A DNA stretch of 46,509 bases from NCBI GenBank assembly GCA_002176905.1, contig MSYE01000055.1, positions 1 through 46,509 on the forward strand. Direction: 5' to 3'. The notes beneath the pieces are model-generated. The model had not been told where the DNA came from, searched no databases, and saw only the letters and a program-made list of their open reading frames with translations. This stretch comes from a bacterium F11. GTDB lineage: Bacteria; Elusimicrobiota; Elusimicrobia; F11. The position numbers and the translations under genes are program-made. Shown here in pieces: positions 16,434 to 25,097 of this stretch. Every line of letters starts with the position of its first letter. Positions within the stretch are counted from its first letter, which is position 1.

Positions 16434-19400
16434 CTACTTGGACACAACCAGTTTAAACTCTTCAATACGACTCCCTTGAATGATCCGACCCGGGTAGGAC
16501 CCCGATGGAACCACACTTCCACTCTTATCTCGGCCATCCCAGTGGATGGTATGCGTTCCAGGAGGTAAATTCGTATTCAATAAATCGATGATTTCTATGC
16601 CTTGACGATCATAAATAACCACCTTCACTTCAGCAGACTGGCGTAAATTAAGGGCAATTTCCCCTTTTTCACTGAGGGCTGGGTTAAAAATGGCTTTGTG
16701 TACCGTTAGATAGCGCCCACTTTCGGAAATATCCTCGTTATCAACCGGATTGGGATTCGGTGTTACCTCGATCGCCTCAATCCCCACCCCCACTCTCACA
16801 TAATCAATGCTCCAGGATCCCTCTGGATCCCATCCCACCAATCCGACATTGTAAATCCCTTTTTGTGTGGCATGAGCCCTGGCTTGTAAGGTAAAGGGAT
16901 CCAATATAACCATGGGATTTGGTTTTCCTTCCTTATTATCTTTAACGAACCAGAATGATTGGATAGAAGCCAGGCGCGGATCCGCCCCTTGAATTCGACC
17001 GTCAAGCTTAACCACCCCAACTATTGGGTTCTGGGTCCATTCTGGGAAGGCTGTTGTGGAGACCCCTGGAGATTCCAATAGGAGGGAGAAAGCGGAAACC
17101 TCCTTTAGGGGAACCGATTGATCTTCCCCCGCATCCACACCGATTTCCTGCGTTGACCGAGAAGCGGGGTAGTTCGGTTCCAAACGAGATGACGATAAAA
17201 ATTGAGAAGAGGCCACCACCACAGGGCTGCCTTGGGTGATAGGTGGGAAAGGGCGGACGATGACCGTGATCTCATCGGGTTCAGACCAGGCGCCACTGTC
17301 ATCCTGAACGGTTAAAAAAATCCGATGTGTTCCCACACTCATTCGAATCCATGGATAAACGCCTTCTCCCAAGACTGTTCCGTCTTCACCTTTCCAAACA
17401 TACCTCTCAACGGAACCCCTGAGGTCGTAGCTGTAACTGCCGTCCAATTGAACGAGTTCGTCTCCCCCTTCATCAATATCACAATCGGAATTCCATCGAT
17501 TTGAGTCGATTCCCTCAATCTGGCTGCCAAACGCTTTGGCCATGACATTTAAATCAAGACTGTTAATGATCTGTTCCTCATAGGGAATATCTGTCTCATA
17601 ATAAAAATTGGCCAGGTCATTCCATCTGGGATGATTCGGCTGCGTGTTCCACGCCATGGCCATCTCGTAAAAATCACCTACATTGATAACGCCATTGCCC
17701 CGATAATCATTAAAAACCAGAGGGCTGTAACCAGCATCGGCAACAGGATCAAACAATCCATCATCATCTTTCAAGATGACCTCGACTGAAAACAAATTTT
17801 TGAGCTCCGCATGCTCAGATGGATTGGCCAACGCGATATTGAAGGATTCATCTTTTTCACGAACCTCATCATTGATGATTTCGATTTTGAAAACTTTTTT
17901 CTGATAATCCCCTGGCTCCCACGTAAATGTGCGGGGACTCACCACACGGTAATCCTCTCCTTCAAAGGCGGTGATCCCTGTGATGTGAACCTCGACCGAG
18001 ATCGTTCGATCCGGATTTCCGTTCCGGGTTATATGAAAATTAACTTCATTCAAAGCGGTCCCTTCATCAATCTCATCCAATAACGGAGCCCCGGGATGAT
18101 TCAAAAAATACAGGGAGCTGTCATCATCTTGAATGATGACCGTGGCAGCGGATGCTCCCATAATAGGAACACCATTTGAATTTTCAAACAACTCCACTTC
18201 GAAATTCTCCGTGTTCCACTCTTTCAGATTGTCGTTAATTATTTTGACGCGAATGGTCTTGTCATCAAAATCGTTCACTCCCCAGACAATCACACCCGAT
18301 GTATCTTCAAAATCAAAACTGGCCTCGGCGACCCGCGCCGACTCCAAAGTGCGGGTGCGAAAATGAACACGGGCCTCCCCTTGCGAACGACCTCTCCGTT
18401 GAACGATCACCTCCACATATTCGCCATCCACATCTTCAACAACATTCCACTGATTGGTCTTGAACATGATCCATTCATTTTCGAGCTCATCGTCCTCAAT
18501 AAAAATCTGAGTGACGATGGGATTATTCAATCCTTGTGTTTTTTCGTCATCCCACACTGTTTTGACATCAGATATTTCCAATCCAAAGTCCTGTATGAGT
18601 TCGCCCTCCGCATCATTGATAATGGGAATCTCCACAATCACATCATCCCCTTCTCCGTGATCCCATGTCCATGATCCACTGACCGGTTCGTAATCGAAAT
18701 CCTCTCGGGCCAAACTTTCAATAGTCCGATAATTGAAACTGACTTCCCCAATCCAATTTCGGACCCGTTGGATGGGAATTCGAACCACCCTCTCCGAATC
18801 ATCTTCTGCGATAAAAAACCGGGGAGAACTGAATTGAACCAGGGGATTCAGGTTTCTATTTTCATCATCCACAATTCCAATTGTCCCGGTCTGAGCCCAT
18901 CCCAAAGCGGGGCCACCCTTTGGATGGCTTAAGACCAAATTAAAATCTTTTTGTCCCTTATAAATGTCATCATCCTCACCCAGCAACGAAATGGTTATCG
19001 TTTGGTTCTGTTGAACTCTATCTCTCCAAAATAACATTCCGGACACCGGGACATAGTCCACCCCGGCCACCGCAGAATCATCCTCCGTGGAATATTGCAC
19101 CGAGACATCTCCTTCGGATCCACCCCGCCGTTCAACAACCACCACAACCTCAGATTCTCCCTCATAAACTTTTATGAAATTGCTGCTAATTCCCACCGTT
19201 CCATGAGGATTCAAATAAAATTGGATTTTAATGTTATCCCCTTCTTGGCTAACCGGCTCAAGATAATCTGTGGTGTCCGGAAACATGAAGCGTTGCTCCA
19301 GGCCCAATCCCGCATCATCAAATTCATCACGGATTGATGAATCCGGGGTGATATCCAACAAAAACGCGCGACTTCGTTTTTGGACGATTTCATCATCCGT

Positions 19401-20576
19401 CCAAAGATGGAGCAAAACCTTTTCCAATTTGGGGGGCTCTTCGAAAACATTGCTATAGTTATGAGGTAAGATGGTCCGGTACTCCGCATAATAGGTCACC
19501 GGCATACTTCCCAGTTTGGTTTCATACTTCAACCCGCGAATCAGCGCTGAGGCCTCCTCATAGGGAGGCAGAATATAGTCCCCTGATTCACGAACATGAA
19601 TGATTTCCTCCGGTCTCACCCATCCCAACCTCTCTTTAAATCGAAGATTGATGTCAAAATGAGTGAGGTTCCCATCCCCCATCAAATCGAAGACATCACC
19701 ATATTCAATTCCCGTACAAGCCGAATTGACCATTGAATCGAGTGTTTTCGTTCCGCAATCCAATCCGGAGGCATGGTGGACACCCAAATTGTGTCCCAAT
19801 TCATGATCCAAGACAGCACGTGGAAGAGCTCTGGCATATCTTGAAAAAAGGGCATAGGAATAAATGCCACCCAACACACCCACCCCAGCAGCATCACAAT
19901 CTTTGAGATTAGGAAAAATAACACTGATGAAACGATATTGATCAACATCCACGCCATTTCGTTGGGCCATTTTTTCAGCTTCGACAATGACCACATTCCG
20001 ATCGTTACAAGAGTCAACATCAACAGGAAGGGTGTACCACCCTTCAACATCCGCCTGTATAGTTAGTTTTCCATATGAAACGCGGTGGAAGTTGGGGATG
20101 GTTTCGGTTTCAATCTTCTCAAGTGCCTGATCTGGAGTGAACGGCTTCAATTCTGGATTGGCAGGGAAATTCACCAACAAGACCAATAGTTTCTGTTCAC
20201 CGGTCGCACCCTCGAGTATGGGTCCTTTCTTGGAGGCGCGCATTATTTTAAGGTCTTCGACCTTTATCACATTCCCGACTCTTTGACCTTTAACCGCAAT
20301 GTAATCTTTGGTCTTAAGGTTGACCTGGGTCATGTGAGGCGCAAACTGAAGCTTGTAAAAGGTTTCAGCGTTGGCTTTAAGGTACGATTCCGATAGATGG
20401 CGACCATCTTCAAAGTCGACCTCCATTAGCATATATTCGCCTCTCCATTCTCCTTTTTGGGGGGTGATTTTCGGTGCCGGACCTGCAGACCAAGACGGTC
20501 CGGCTATAAGGATGAGAAGGAGACTTAACCAAACGATGCCGATGAGGCGGTAAGATGTCATCAGGGGATAACGCAC
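16434..20576 (-). CDS. Exported metzincin-like zinc protease (M11/gametolysin-like) with Calx-beta, dockerin-like, PKD-like and FlgD-like domains
   Basis: A 1380-aa protein with a signal peptide (about 1-31). The catalytic domain (about 125-450) has the zinc motif HExxHxxGxxH at His258, Glu259, His262 and His268, and a Met-turn candidate FDLMG around Met299, as in metzincins of the gametolysin-like group. Several Calx-beta domains follow (about 460-930), recognisable by the repeated VERRG..GDVSVQYST, VAGVDY.PVSG pattern. Next come a dockerin-like segment (NDYRGNGVINVGDFYEMAMAW), a PKD-like domain (SYSYDLRGSVERYVWKGEDG) and a C-terminal FlgD-like domain (VVIYDRQG, WDGRDKSGSVVPSGSY). It ends in KLVVSK and a TAG. 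It lies upstream of the subtilase by 235 bp, possibly a separate transcript. Confidence 0.9.
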   Translation of the reverse strand: MRYPLMTSYRLIGIVWLSLLLILIAGPSWSAGPAPKITPQKGEWRGEYMLMEVDFEDGRHLSESYLKANAETFYKLQFAPHMTQVNLKTKDYIAVKGQRVGNVIKVEDLKIMRASKKGPILEGATGEQKLLVLLVNFPANPELKPFTPDQALEKIETETIPNFHRVSYGKLTIQADVEGWYTLPVDVDSCNDRNVVIVEAEKMAQRNGVDVDQYRFISVIFPNLKDCDAAGVGVLGGIYSYALFSRYARALPRAVLDHELGHNLGVHHASGLDCGTKTLDSMVNSACTGIEYGDVFDLMGDGNLTHFDINLRFKERLGWVRPEEIIHVRESGDYILPPYEEASALIRGLKYETKLGSMPVTYYAEYRTILPHNYSNVFEEPPKLEKVLLHLWTDDEIVQKRSRAFLLDITPDSSIRDEFDDAGLGLEQRFMFPDTTDYLEPVSQEGDNIKIQFYLNPHGTVGISSNFIKVYEGESEVVVVVERRGGSEGDVSVQYSTEDDSAVAGVDYVPVSGMLFWRDRVQQNQTITISLLGEDDDIYKGQKDFNLVLSHPKGGPALGWAQTGTIGIVDDENRNLNPLVQFSSPRFFIAEDDSERVVRIPIQRVRNWIGEVSFNYRTIESLAREDFDYEPVSGSWTWDHGEGDDVIVEIPIINDAEGELIQDFGLEISDVKTVWDDEKTQGLNNPIVTQIFIEDDELENEWIMFKTNQWNVVEDVDGEYVEVIVQRRGRSQGEARVHFRTRTLESARVAEASFDFEDTSGVIVWGVNDFDDKTIRVKIINDNLKEWNTENFEVELFENSNGVPIMGASAATVIIQDDDSSLYFLNHPGAPLLDEIDEGTALNEVNFHITRNGNPDRTISVEVHITGITAFEGEDYRVVSPRTFTWEPGDYQKKVFKIEIINDEVREKDESFNIALANPSEHAELKNLFSVEVILKDDDGLFDPVADAGYSPLVFNDYRGNGVINVGDFYEMAMAWNTQPNHPRWNDLANFYYETDIPYEEQIINSLDLNVMAKAFGSQIEGIDSNRWNSDCDIDEGGDELVQLDGSYSYDLRGSVERYVWKGEDGTVLGEGVYPWIRMSVGTHRIFLTVQDDSGAWSEPDEITVIVRPFPPITQGSPVVVASSQFLSSSRLEPNYPASRSTQEIGVDAGEDQSVPLKEVSAFSLLLESPGVSTTAFPEWTQNPIVGVVKLDGRIQGADPRLASIQSFWFVKDNKEGKPNPMVILDPFTLQARAHATQKGIYNVGLVGWDPEGSWSIDYVRVGVGIEAIEVTPNPNPVDNEDISESGRYLTVHKAIFNPALSEKGEIALNLRQSAEVKVVIYDRQGIEIIDLLNTNLPPGTHTIHWDGRDKSGSVVPSGSYPGRIIQGSRIEEFKLVVSK

Positions 20577-20653
20577 ATGTTCTCCGGGGGCATTTTGTCT
20601 AATTTTACCATATTTCGCCTATTACCCCTTAAATTATCGTCGAAAAACGGGAT

Positions 20654-20681
20654 TTGACTCTCTTTTTTCATAAAATATACG
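20654..20681 (+). promoter_or_regulatory. Sigma70-like promoter of the thioredoxin-like gene
   Basis: TTGACT (20654-20659), a 16-nt AT-rich spacer and TATACG (20676-20681), in the divergent gap between the zinc protease and the 504-aa gene. AGGAG (20701-20705) lies 8 nt before the ATG at 20714. Confidence 0.5.
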
Positions 20682-20713
20682 ACAATTCAATCCAAATTTA
20701 AGGAGCGCTGACC

Positions 20714-22228
20714 ATGTTTAGAATGACGCAAAAATGGATTTTTCGAGCGATTTCACTTCCTCTCATTCTGGGGGTGTCAACCCCCCATCTCTATTCTCGC
20801 CAAACGGAAACGCCCATTGAGGTTCTCATTCTGGCATCCGATAAAAACTTAAATGAGCTTCGGCAGACCTTACCCGTACTTTACTTGGCGGATCTCTTCC
20901 CTGAAAAAATATCAACGGAAATCCATTTTCCAAACATGCTGGATGAGACCAATAACGTGATTTGGCCGGACTATCCGGATGATCGGTTAAGACGCGGGTC
21001 GCTAGTGCTTACCATTCAAAAAGATCAACCCGAAAAACTATTTGACTATATCCAGTGCTTTAGTTACGAGCCCACGGGCAAATCCTGCACGGGTTTATTG
21101 GAGATTACCGAACCGGATTTATCCATGGTAAGAACGACTCTTTTAGAAGAAGTTCAAAACCAGTCAAAAAAATCTCTTCCTTTAATTCAAAAACATCGGA
21201 AGGAAAACGGATCGAATCTTATTTTCCCGGCTGTATTTGTTAATGGTAAATATTATATGGGTAGCCTATATCTGGTGGAACTTGTTTCCCATTTAAACAC
21301 GATACTGCCACCCAACGACCAATTGCCGGGAGCATCAGGGGACACTGCATTGGATAAGCAGTATCCTCCCATAACTCTCTATGCCATTGAGGATAAGAAA
21401 AGAAAAGCCCAGCGGGACAAGGATTGGGAAGCCAATTTCACTCAGCAATTTCCAAATCTAACTATCGTTCCCTTGAATGCGCGCCGATCCAAAGGCAAAA
21501 AAATATTAAAGAAAGCCAATATTGATTCCCTTCCCGCCTATGTTTTTGATCCGAGCCTTCGCAAGAAAAGAATGAGATTTGCGCTGGGATTGATTCAGGA
21601 TAAGTTGGCCCGAAAGGAAGGCGGGTATTACGTTTTAAATCCGCAGCGTGGCCAAAATAAATATTTTCTCAATCGCAAGCGAAAGAAAAACCAATTGGAT
21701 TTATATGTCATGAGCCAATGTCCTTACGGGGTCCAAGCAGAAGACGCGTTCCTGCATTTGTTGGAGGAGAAAGAATTGCCCAAATCGCTCAAACTCAACA
21801 TCCGCTATATTGTGGGCAAAAAGGAAAATAAATTTGACAGTCTCCATGGAACCCCCGAACTTTCGGAAAATATTCGTCAGTTGATTATTAAAAAACATGC
21901 CCCGGATAAATTTTACACCTATCTCGACATTCGCAATAAGGATTACCGCTCGTGTGAATGGGAAGAGGCTGTACAAAAGGCGGGGATTGACGTTGAGATG
22001 CTGAAAAACAACCAAGAAGACGGATTAAAACTTTTGGAGGACGATTTCTCAGCCACCCAGGAACTTGGGATCAGTGCGAGCCCCTCTTTTGTGTGGGAGA
22101 ACCAACATGTATTGGCGTCGAGAGATGAACTCAAACAATTTCTCGGATTTAATCCCTTTGAATCACAGAAACAAAGCGCGGATGAGGGGAGCTGTGGGCC
22201 AGGGAGCACGGGCTCGACGTGCCAATAA
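20714..22228 (+). CDS. Exported protein with three thioredoxin-like domains (DsbA/GILT-like C-terminus)
   Basis: A 504-aa protein with a signal peptide (about 1-29). Three thioredoxin-like segments can be traced. Domain 1 (about 34-195) ends in the cis-Pro-type pattern FPAVFVNGKYYMGS. Domain 2 (about 218-300) has IDSLPAYVFDP. Domain 3 (about 327-475) has YVMSQCPYGVQAED, a helical insertion and the cis-Pro-type ISASPSFVWENQ. The active-site position in domain 3 reads CPYG, with only one cysteine (Cys336), as in some GILT- and DsbA-related proteins. Domain 1 has Cys115 and Cys125. The tail GSCGPGSTGSTCQ adds two more. A periplasmic thiol-redox or sensing role is inferred. The start is supported by AGGAG 8 nt upstream. 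Confidence 0.7.
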   Translation: MFRMTQKWIFRAISLPLILGVSTPHLYSRQTETPIEVLILASDKNLNELRQTLPVLYLADLFPEKISTEIHFPNMLDETNNVIWPDYPDDRLRRGSLVLTIQKDQPEKLFDYIQCFSYEPTGKSCTGLLEITEPDLSMVRTTLLEEVQNQSKKSLPLIQKHRKENGSNLIFPAVFVNGKYYMGSLYLVELVSHLNTILPPNDQLPGASGDTALDKQYPPITLYAIEDKKRKAQRDKDWEANFTQQFPNLTIVPLNARRSKGKKILKKANIDSLPAYVFDPSLRKKRMRFALGLIQDKLARKEGGYYVLNPQRGQNKYFLNRKRKKNQLDLYVMSQCPYGVQAEDAFLHLLEEKELPKSLKLNIRYIVGKKENKFDSLHGTPELSENIRQLIIKKHAPDKFYTYLDIRNKDYRSCEWEEAVQKAGIDVEMLKNNQEDGLKLLEDDFSATQELGISASPSFVWENQHVLASRDELKQFLGFNPFESQKQSADEGSCGPGSTGSTCQ

Positions 22229-22241
22229 AAATAATCTCAAA

Positions 22242-23999
22242 CTATATTTTTCGAACGTCGTAAATCCACAGAGCGGGTCCCATTTTATTACGCCTCCAAA
22301 TATCCCGCCATGGAAAGACATGATGCTGGGGAACAATTTTCTCCCACGGTGTCGATGCCCACTGGGACAATTGGCTATCTGGAATTCTTTCCCACCGAGA
22401 CACCGGCAACGGGGCATCTCCAGTATAAGGAGAATTGTGATAAAGAAGTTCTCCTTTTCGAACCAATTTTAAAAGCTCCAGAGGCTGCCAACCTGTATTC
22501 CTGGATAAAAAGACATGATTAAAAACAACAAATTCCGTTCCTTCCCTCCGCACATCTTCTGCCTTAAATATTTTATGTTTACGGACTTTTCCGATATGTC
22601 GAATGTGAAGACCCCCGGTTAAATTCTGGGATCGATAAGGAACACGTCCTCTTTTGGACCGATAAAGCCGGTATTGATGCATTCCCTTCCAAAGAAGAGT
22701 GGCTGTCTCAGACGCCTCCTCCAGGTCTGGCCACTGATCTGGATGAAGACCCAAATAAAGGTCATACCGATATTCATGCAAAATTCGGCTTCCCTCTGGT
22801 ATGTGGGTTTCCACCCATTCCAATCCTTGGCTCCGGGTATCAGGCTGAGTAAAAAGCCAAACCATTCGCAGGGATCGCGATAGGGGAAGGACCGCCAGGA
22901 AAATGATCAACAAGAAATACAATGACCGCCAAGAAGGACGATATTCCTTAAATTGATCAAGGCTCCACGCTGCCAAAACACAAAGAGGTGCCAAGAGCGG
23001 AAGGGCATATCGATAGTAGAAAACATTTTTAACTGAGATGATGAGGAAAAATACGATGACCGTAACACCAAGGAGAATTCCAATGCGGTTTTTCTTATAA
23101 ATGGATAAACCCACACCAAAGAACCCCGCCAATAAAATAGGCCATCCCAAACCAAACCCCAATGCCTCAAACAAATATGATTTCCAAGGAGAGTAAAACC
23201 GCAAAAAGAAATGAGGCCGACTGACATACCCCCAAATCATTTTGATTCCCTCAATTCCTTTCTTGTGATCCAAAAGAAAGTAAGGGCTGGTTAACAGGAA
23301 AAAGAATCCAACGGCACCGGTCATCGCCAGGATGGGCCAGGTTTTTAAGGTCAGCTTTTTTTTCCAGGTCTTTTTTTGGTCTTGTTCACTGAAGGGTCGC
23401 AAAAGATGGGCCACAACCAATATAAGGAGAAGAACCCCGCCCGGATATTTTGATCCTGCCGAAAGACCAATGGATCCAGCCGCGTATAGATAATTTTTCC
23501 AGTCCGCTCCTTGGGCCACACGAACACAAAAAAGAAGTCCAAGAATAAGAAAAAATAACATGGGCGCATCGGTCAGAATATAATGGGCATTAAAAACATC
23601 CAACAAGGACACAGATAAGAAGAACGACGCCACCAATCCCACCCGTTTGGAAGAAAAGGCCTCTCTGCCCAAGGCATATACCAACAATACGCCACCGGTA
23701 CTCAACACGGCGCAAAAAAGTCGTCCCATAAAAACAAGAGAAGGATCGAATGAAGAAGTTGGTGCTGGTCCCCAAAAATAAAAAACCTGGAACAATTTAA
23801 AAAATCCATATAGGAGATACATGAGAAAAGTGGGTTTAACAAAATACTGGGGATTAAAACCTGTCACGTCGAACTGACCCACAATGTAAAGGACATGCGG
23901 CTCAAGGTCTGAGTAGATAAACGGCAAGCCATGGTCAAGCCCAATAACCCGAAGAAGAAGAGCGAGGATAATGATGAAAATCAAAAATACGGATATCAT
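22242..23999 (-). CDS. Polytopic membrane glycosyltransferase (GT39/PMT-like, ArnT superfamily)
   Basis: A 585-aa protein with about ten or more transmembrane helices in the first 390 residues and a soluble C-terminal domain. The N-terminus has the GLDHGLPFIYSDLEPH loop following TM1, where this superfamily places its catalytic acidic residue, and Phe-rich helices typical of the dolichyl-phosphate-mannose mannosyltransferase clan. It is expected to move a sugar from a polyprenyl-phosphate donor on the periplasmic face. It is the last gene of a minus-strand run (GT2, FN3 protein, UshA-like protein, then this gene with a 24-nt gap) and converges with the 504-aa gene at 13 nt. The acceptor is unknown. 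Confidence 0.8.
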   Translation of the reverse strand: MISVFLIFIIILALLLRVIGLDHGLPFIYSDLEPHVLYIVGQFDVTGFNPQYFVKPTFLMYLLYGFFKLFQVFYFWGPAPTSSFDPSLVFMGRLFCAVLSTGGVLLVYALGREAFSSKRVGLVASFFLSVSLLDVFNAHYILTDAPMLFFLILGLLFCVRVAQGADWKNYLYAAGSIGLSAGSKYPGGVLLLILVVAHLLRPFSEQDQKKTWKKKLTLKTWPILAMTGAVGFFFLLTSPYFLLDHKKGIEGIKMIWGYVSRPHFFLRFYSPWKSYLFEALGFGLGWPILLAGFFGVGLSIYKKNRIGILLGVTVIVFFLIISVKNVFYYRYALPLLAPLCVLAAWSLDQFKEYRPSWRSLYFLLIIFLAVLPLSRSLRMVWLFTQPDTRSQGLEWVETHIPEGSRILHEYRYDLYLGLHPDQWPDLEEASETATLLWKGMHQYRLYRSKRGRVPYRSQNLTGGLHIRHIGKVRKHKIFKAEDVRREGTEFVVFNHVFLSRNTGWQPLELLKLVRKGELLYHNSPYTGDAPLPVSRWERIPDSQLSQWASTPWEKIVPQHHVFPWRDIWRRNKMGPALWIYDVRKI

Positions 24000-24023
24000 T
24001 TGAAGAATTTACACATTCAGATC

Positions 24024-25031
24024 TTATCTTGTGACCAATTTTCCATAGGATTGAAGGAAATTGTGAACCTTGTAGTTGGCATTGATCACACCAAACCAAA
24101 GAAAGGTCATGGAACTGATTCTTTTTTGTTCTGTTTGCATTAAATTCAATAAATAAACAGAAGGGCCCCTATATTCCAAATCATTGTTCACCGAAAATAT
24201 CTCCTGTCGAACCATGATAATCTCTTCGGTTTCCTCTCTTTCTTTCAAAAAATAAGCTTCATCATCATCCATGGGTGTGCTTCCAAGAAACAACGCAACT
24301 TCCGGAAACTTCTTCTTCAAATCCACCAAATCATAGATACCCATTCCCGAGAGAACAACAATTTTATCACTCTTCCCTTTAATTTTTGGCAAAAAACGCT
24401 TTAGCGCTTCTTCGGGGGATACAATCTTCGTGTTTTTCCACTTTTTGGGATATTTTTCATCCAGATTGATAGGAGGCAAAAGCGAAAGAACGGCCAATTG
24501 TTTCCCCCCAACATTCTTGAACACATATGGCTTAAAAATAGGTTTCTCGCTTTTTATTCTAACGAGATTTGTTGAAATAAAATGAAGGTTTGTTTTGCGA
24601 TCGATCTTTTTTAAATATTTTTTTCCTAATTCCAAATCCAAGGGGCCGATTCCAACCGCGTCATAACCAATAATATCGAGCGCCTCCATAAAAACTTTGG
24701 CGACAGCCCCGGGGTTTTTATAATCGTCCGGATAAAAGTTTCCCGCATCGACAAGCAAATGGTCATCTCCGACAATTTCCTTTAAATAATCGATTATGGT
24801 GGCATAGTGAGCAATACTACCCTGATCGTTTATTCCTCCGGCCAAACCCTCCAAACGCCCCAATGTCCCACCCGTAAACGCAACAGGAATACTTTCATCT
24901 TCGTAAAATTTGCTGATATATACTTGCGTCTTATTTAGGAATTTTTCCGACTCTTCCGAAAAAGCGGAAGAATTTGGGAAAAAGATCACAATCAACATAA
25001 AAAACAGCGTGCAAGATTGGAACGGCTTCAT
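24024..25031 (-). CDS. Exported UshA-like (5'-nucleotidase/metallophosphatase-fold) protein with degenerate active site
   Basis: A 335-aa protein with a signal peptide (about 1-23). The fold pattern follows the N-terminal domain of UshA/5'-nucleotidases: GRLEGLAGGIND near the start, HLLVDAGNFYPDD at about 91-103, then ALDIIGYDAVGIGPLDLELG at about 117-136. In active enzymes these positions read D.H, DAGD and GNHE.D. Here the first is replaced by GGTLGR, the DAGD Asp by Asn98, and the GNHE motif by GPLD. Most metal ligands are therefore absent and phosphatase activity is doubtful. The C-terminal nucleotidase domain is also missing. It sits between an FN3/FlgD-like protein and a GT39-like enzyme. 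A binding or structural role is possible. Confidence 0.65.
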   Translation of the reverse strand: MKPFQSCTLFFMLIVIFFPNSSAFSEESEKFLNKTQVYISKFYEDESIPVAFTGGTLGRLEGLAGGINDQGSIAHYATIIDYLKEIVGDDHLLVDAGNFYPDDYKNPGAVAKVFMEALDIIGYDAVGIGPLDLELGKKYLKKIDRKTNLHFISTNLVRIKSEKPIFKPYVFKNVGGKQLAVLSLLPPINLDEKYPKKWKNTKIVSPEEALKRFLPKIKGKSDKIVVLSGMGIYDLVDLKKKFPEVALFLGSTPMDDDEAYFLKEREETEEIIMVRQEIFSVNNDLEYRGPSVYLLNLMQTEQKRISSMTFLWFGVINANYKVHNFLQSYGKLVTR

Positions 25032-25097
25032 GTCTTTTCCTCTTTATTTGAAATTGGCGATTCGATACTAACAAAAACGACCAAATTTTTGTCGGCC

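Noticed and set aside
21719..21730. Selenocysteine site in the thioredoxin-like protein
   Set aside because: The active-site codons read Cys-Pro-Tyr-Gly with no in-frame TGA, so no selenocysteine is encoded here.
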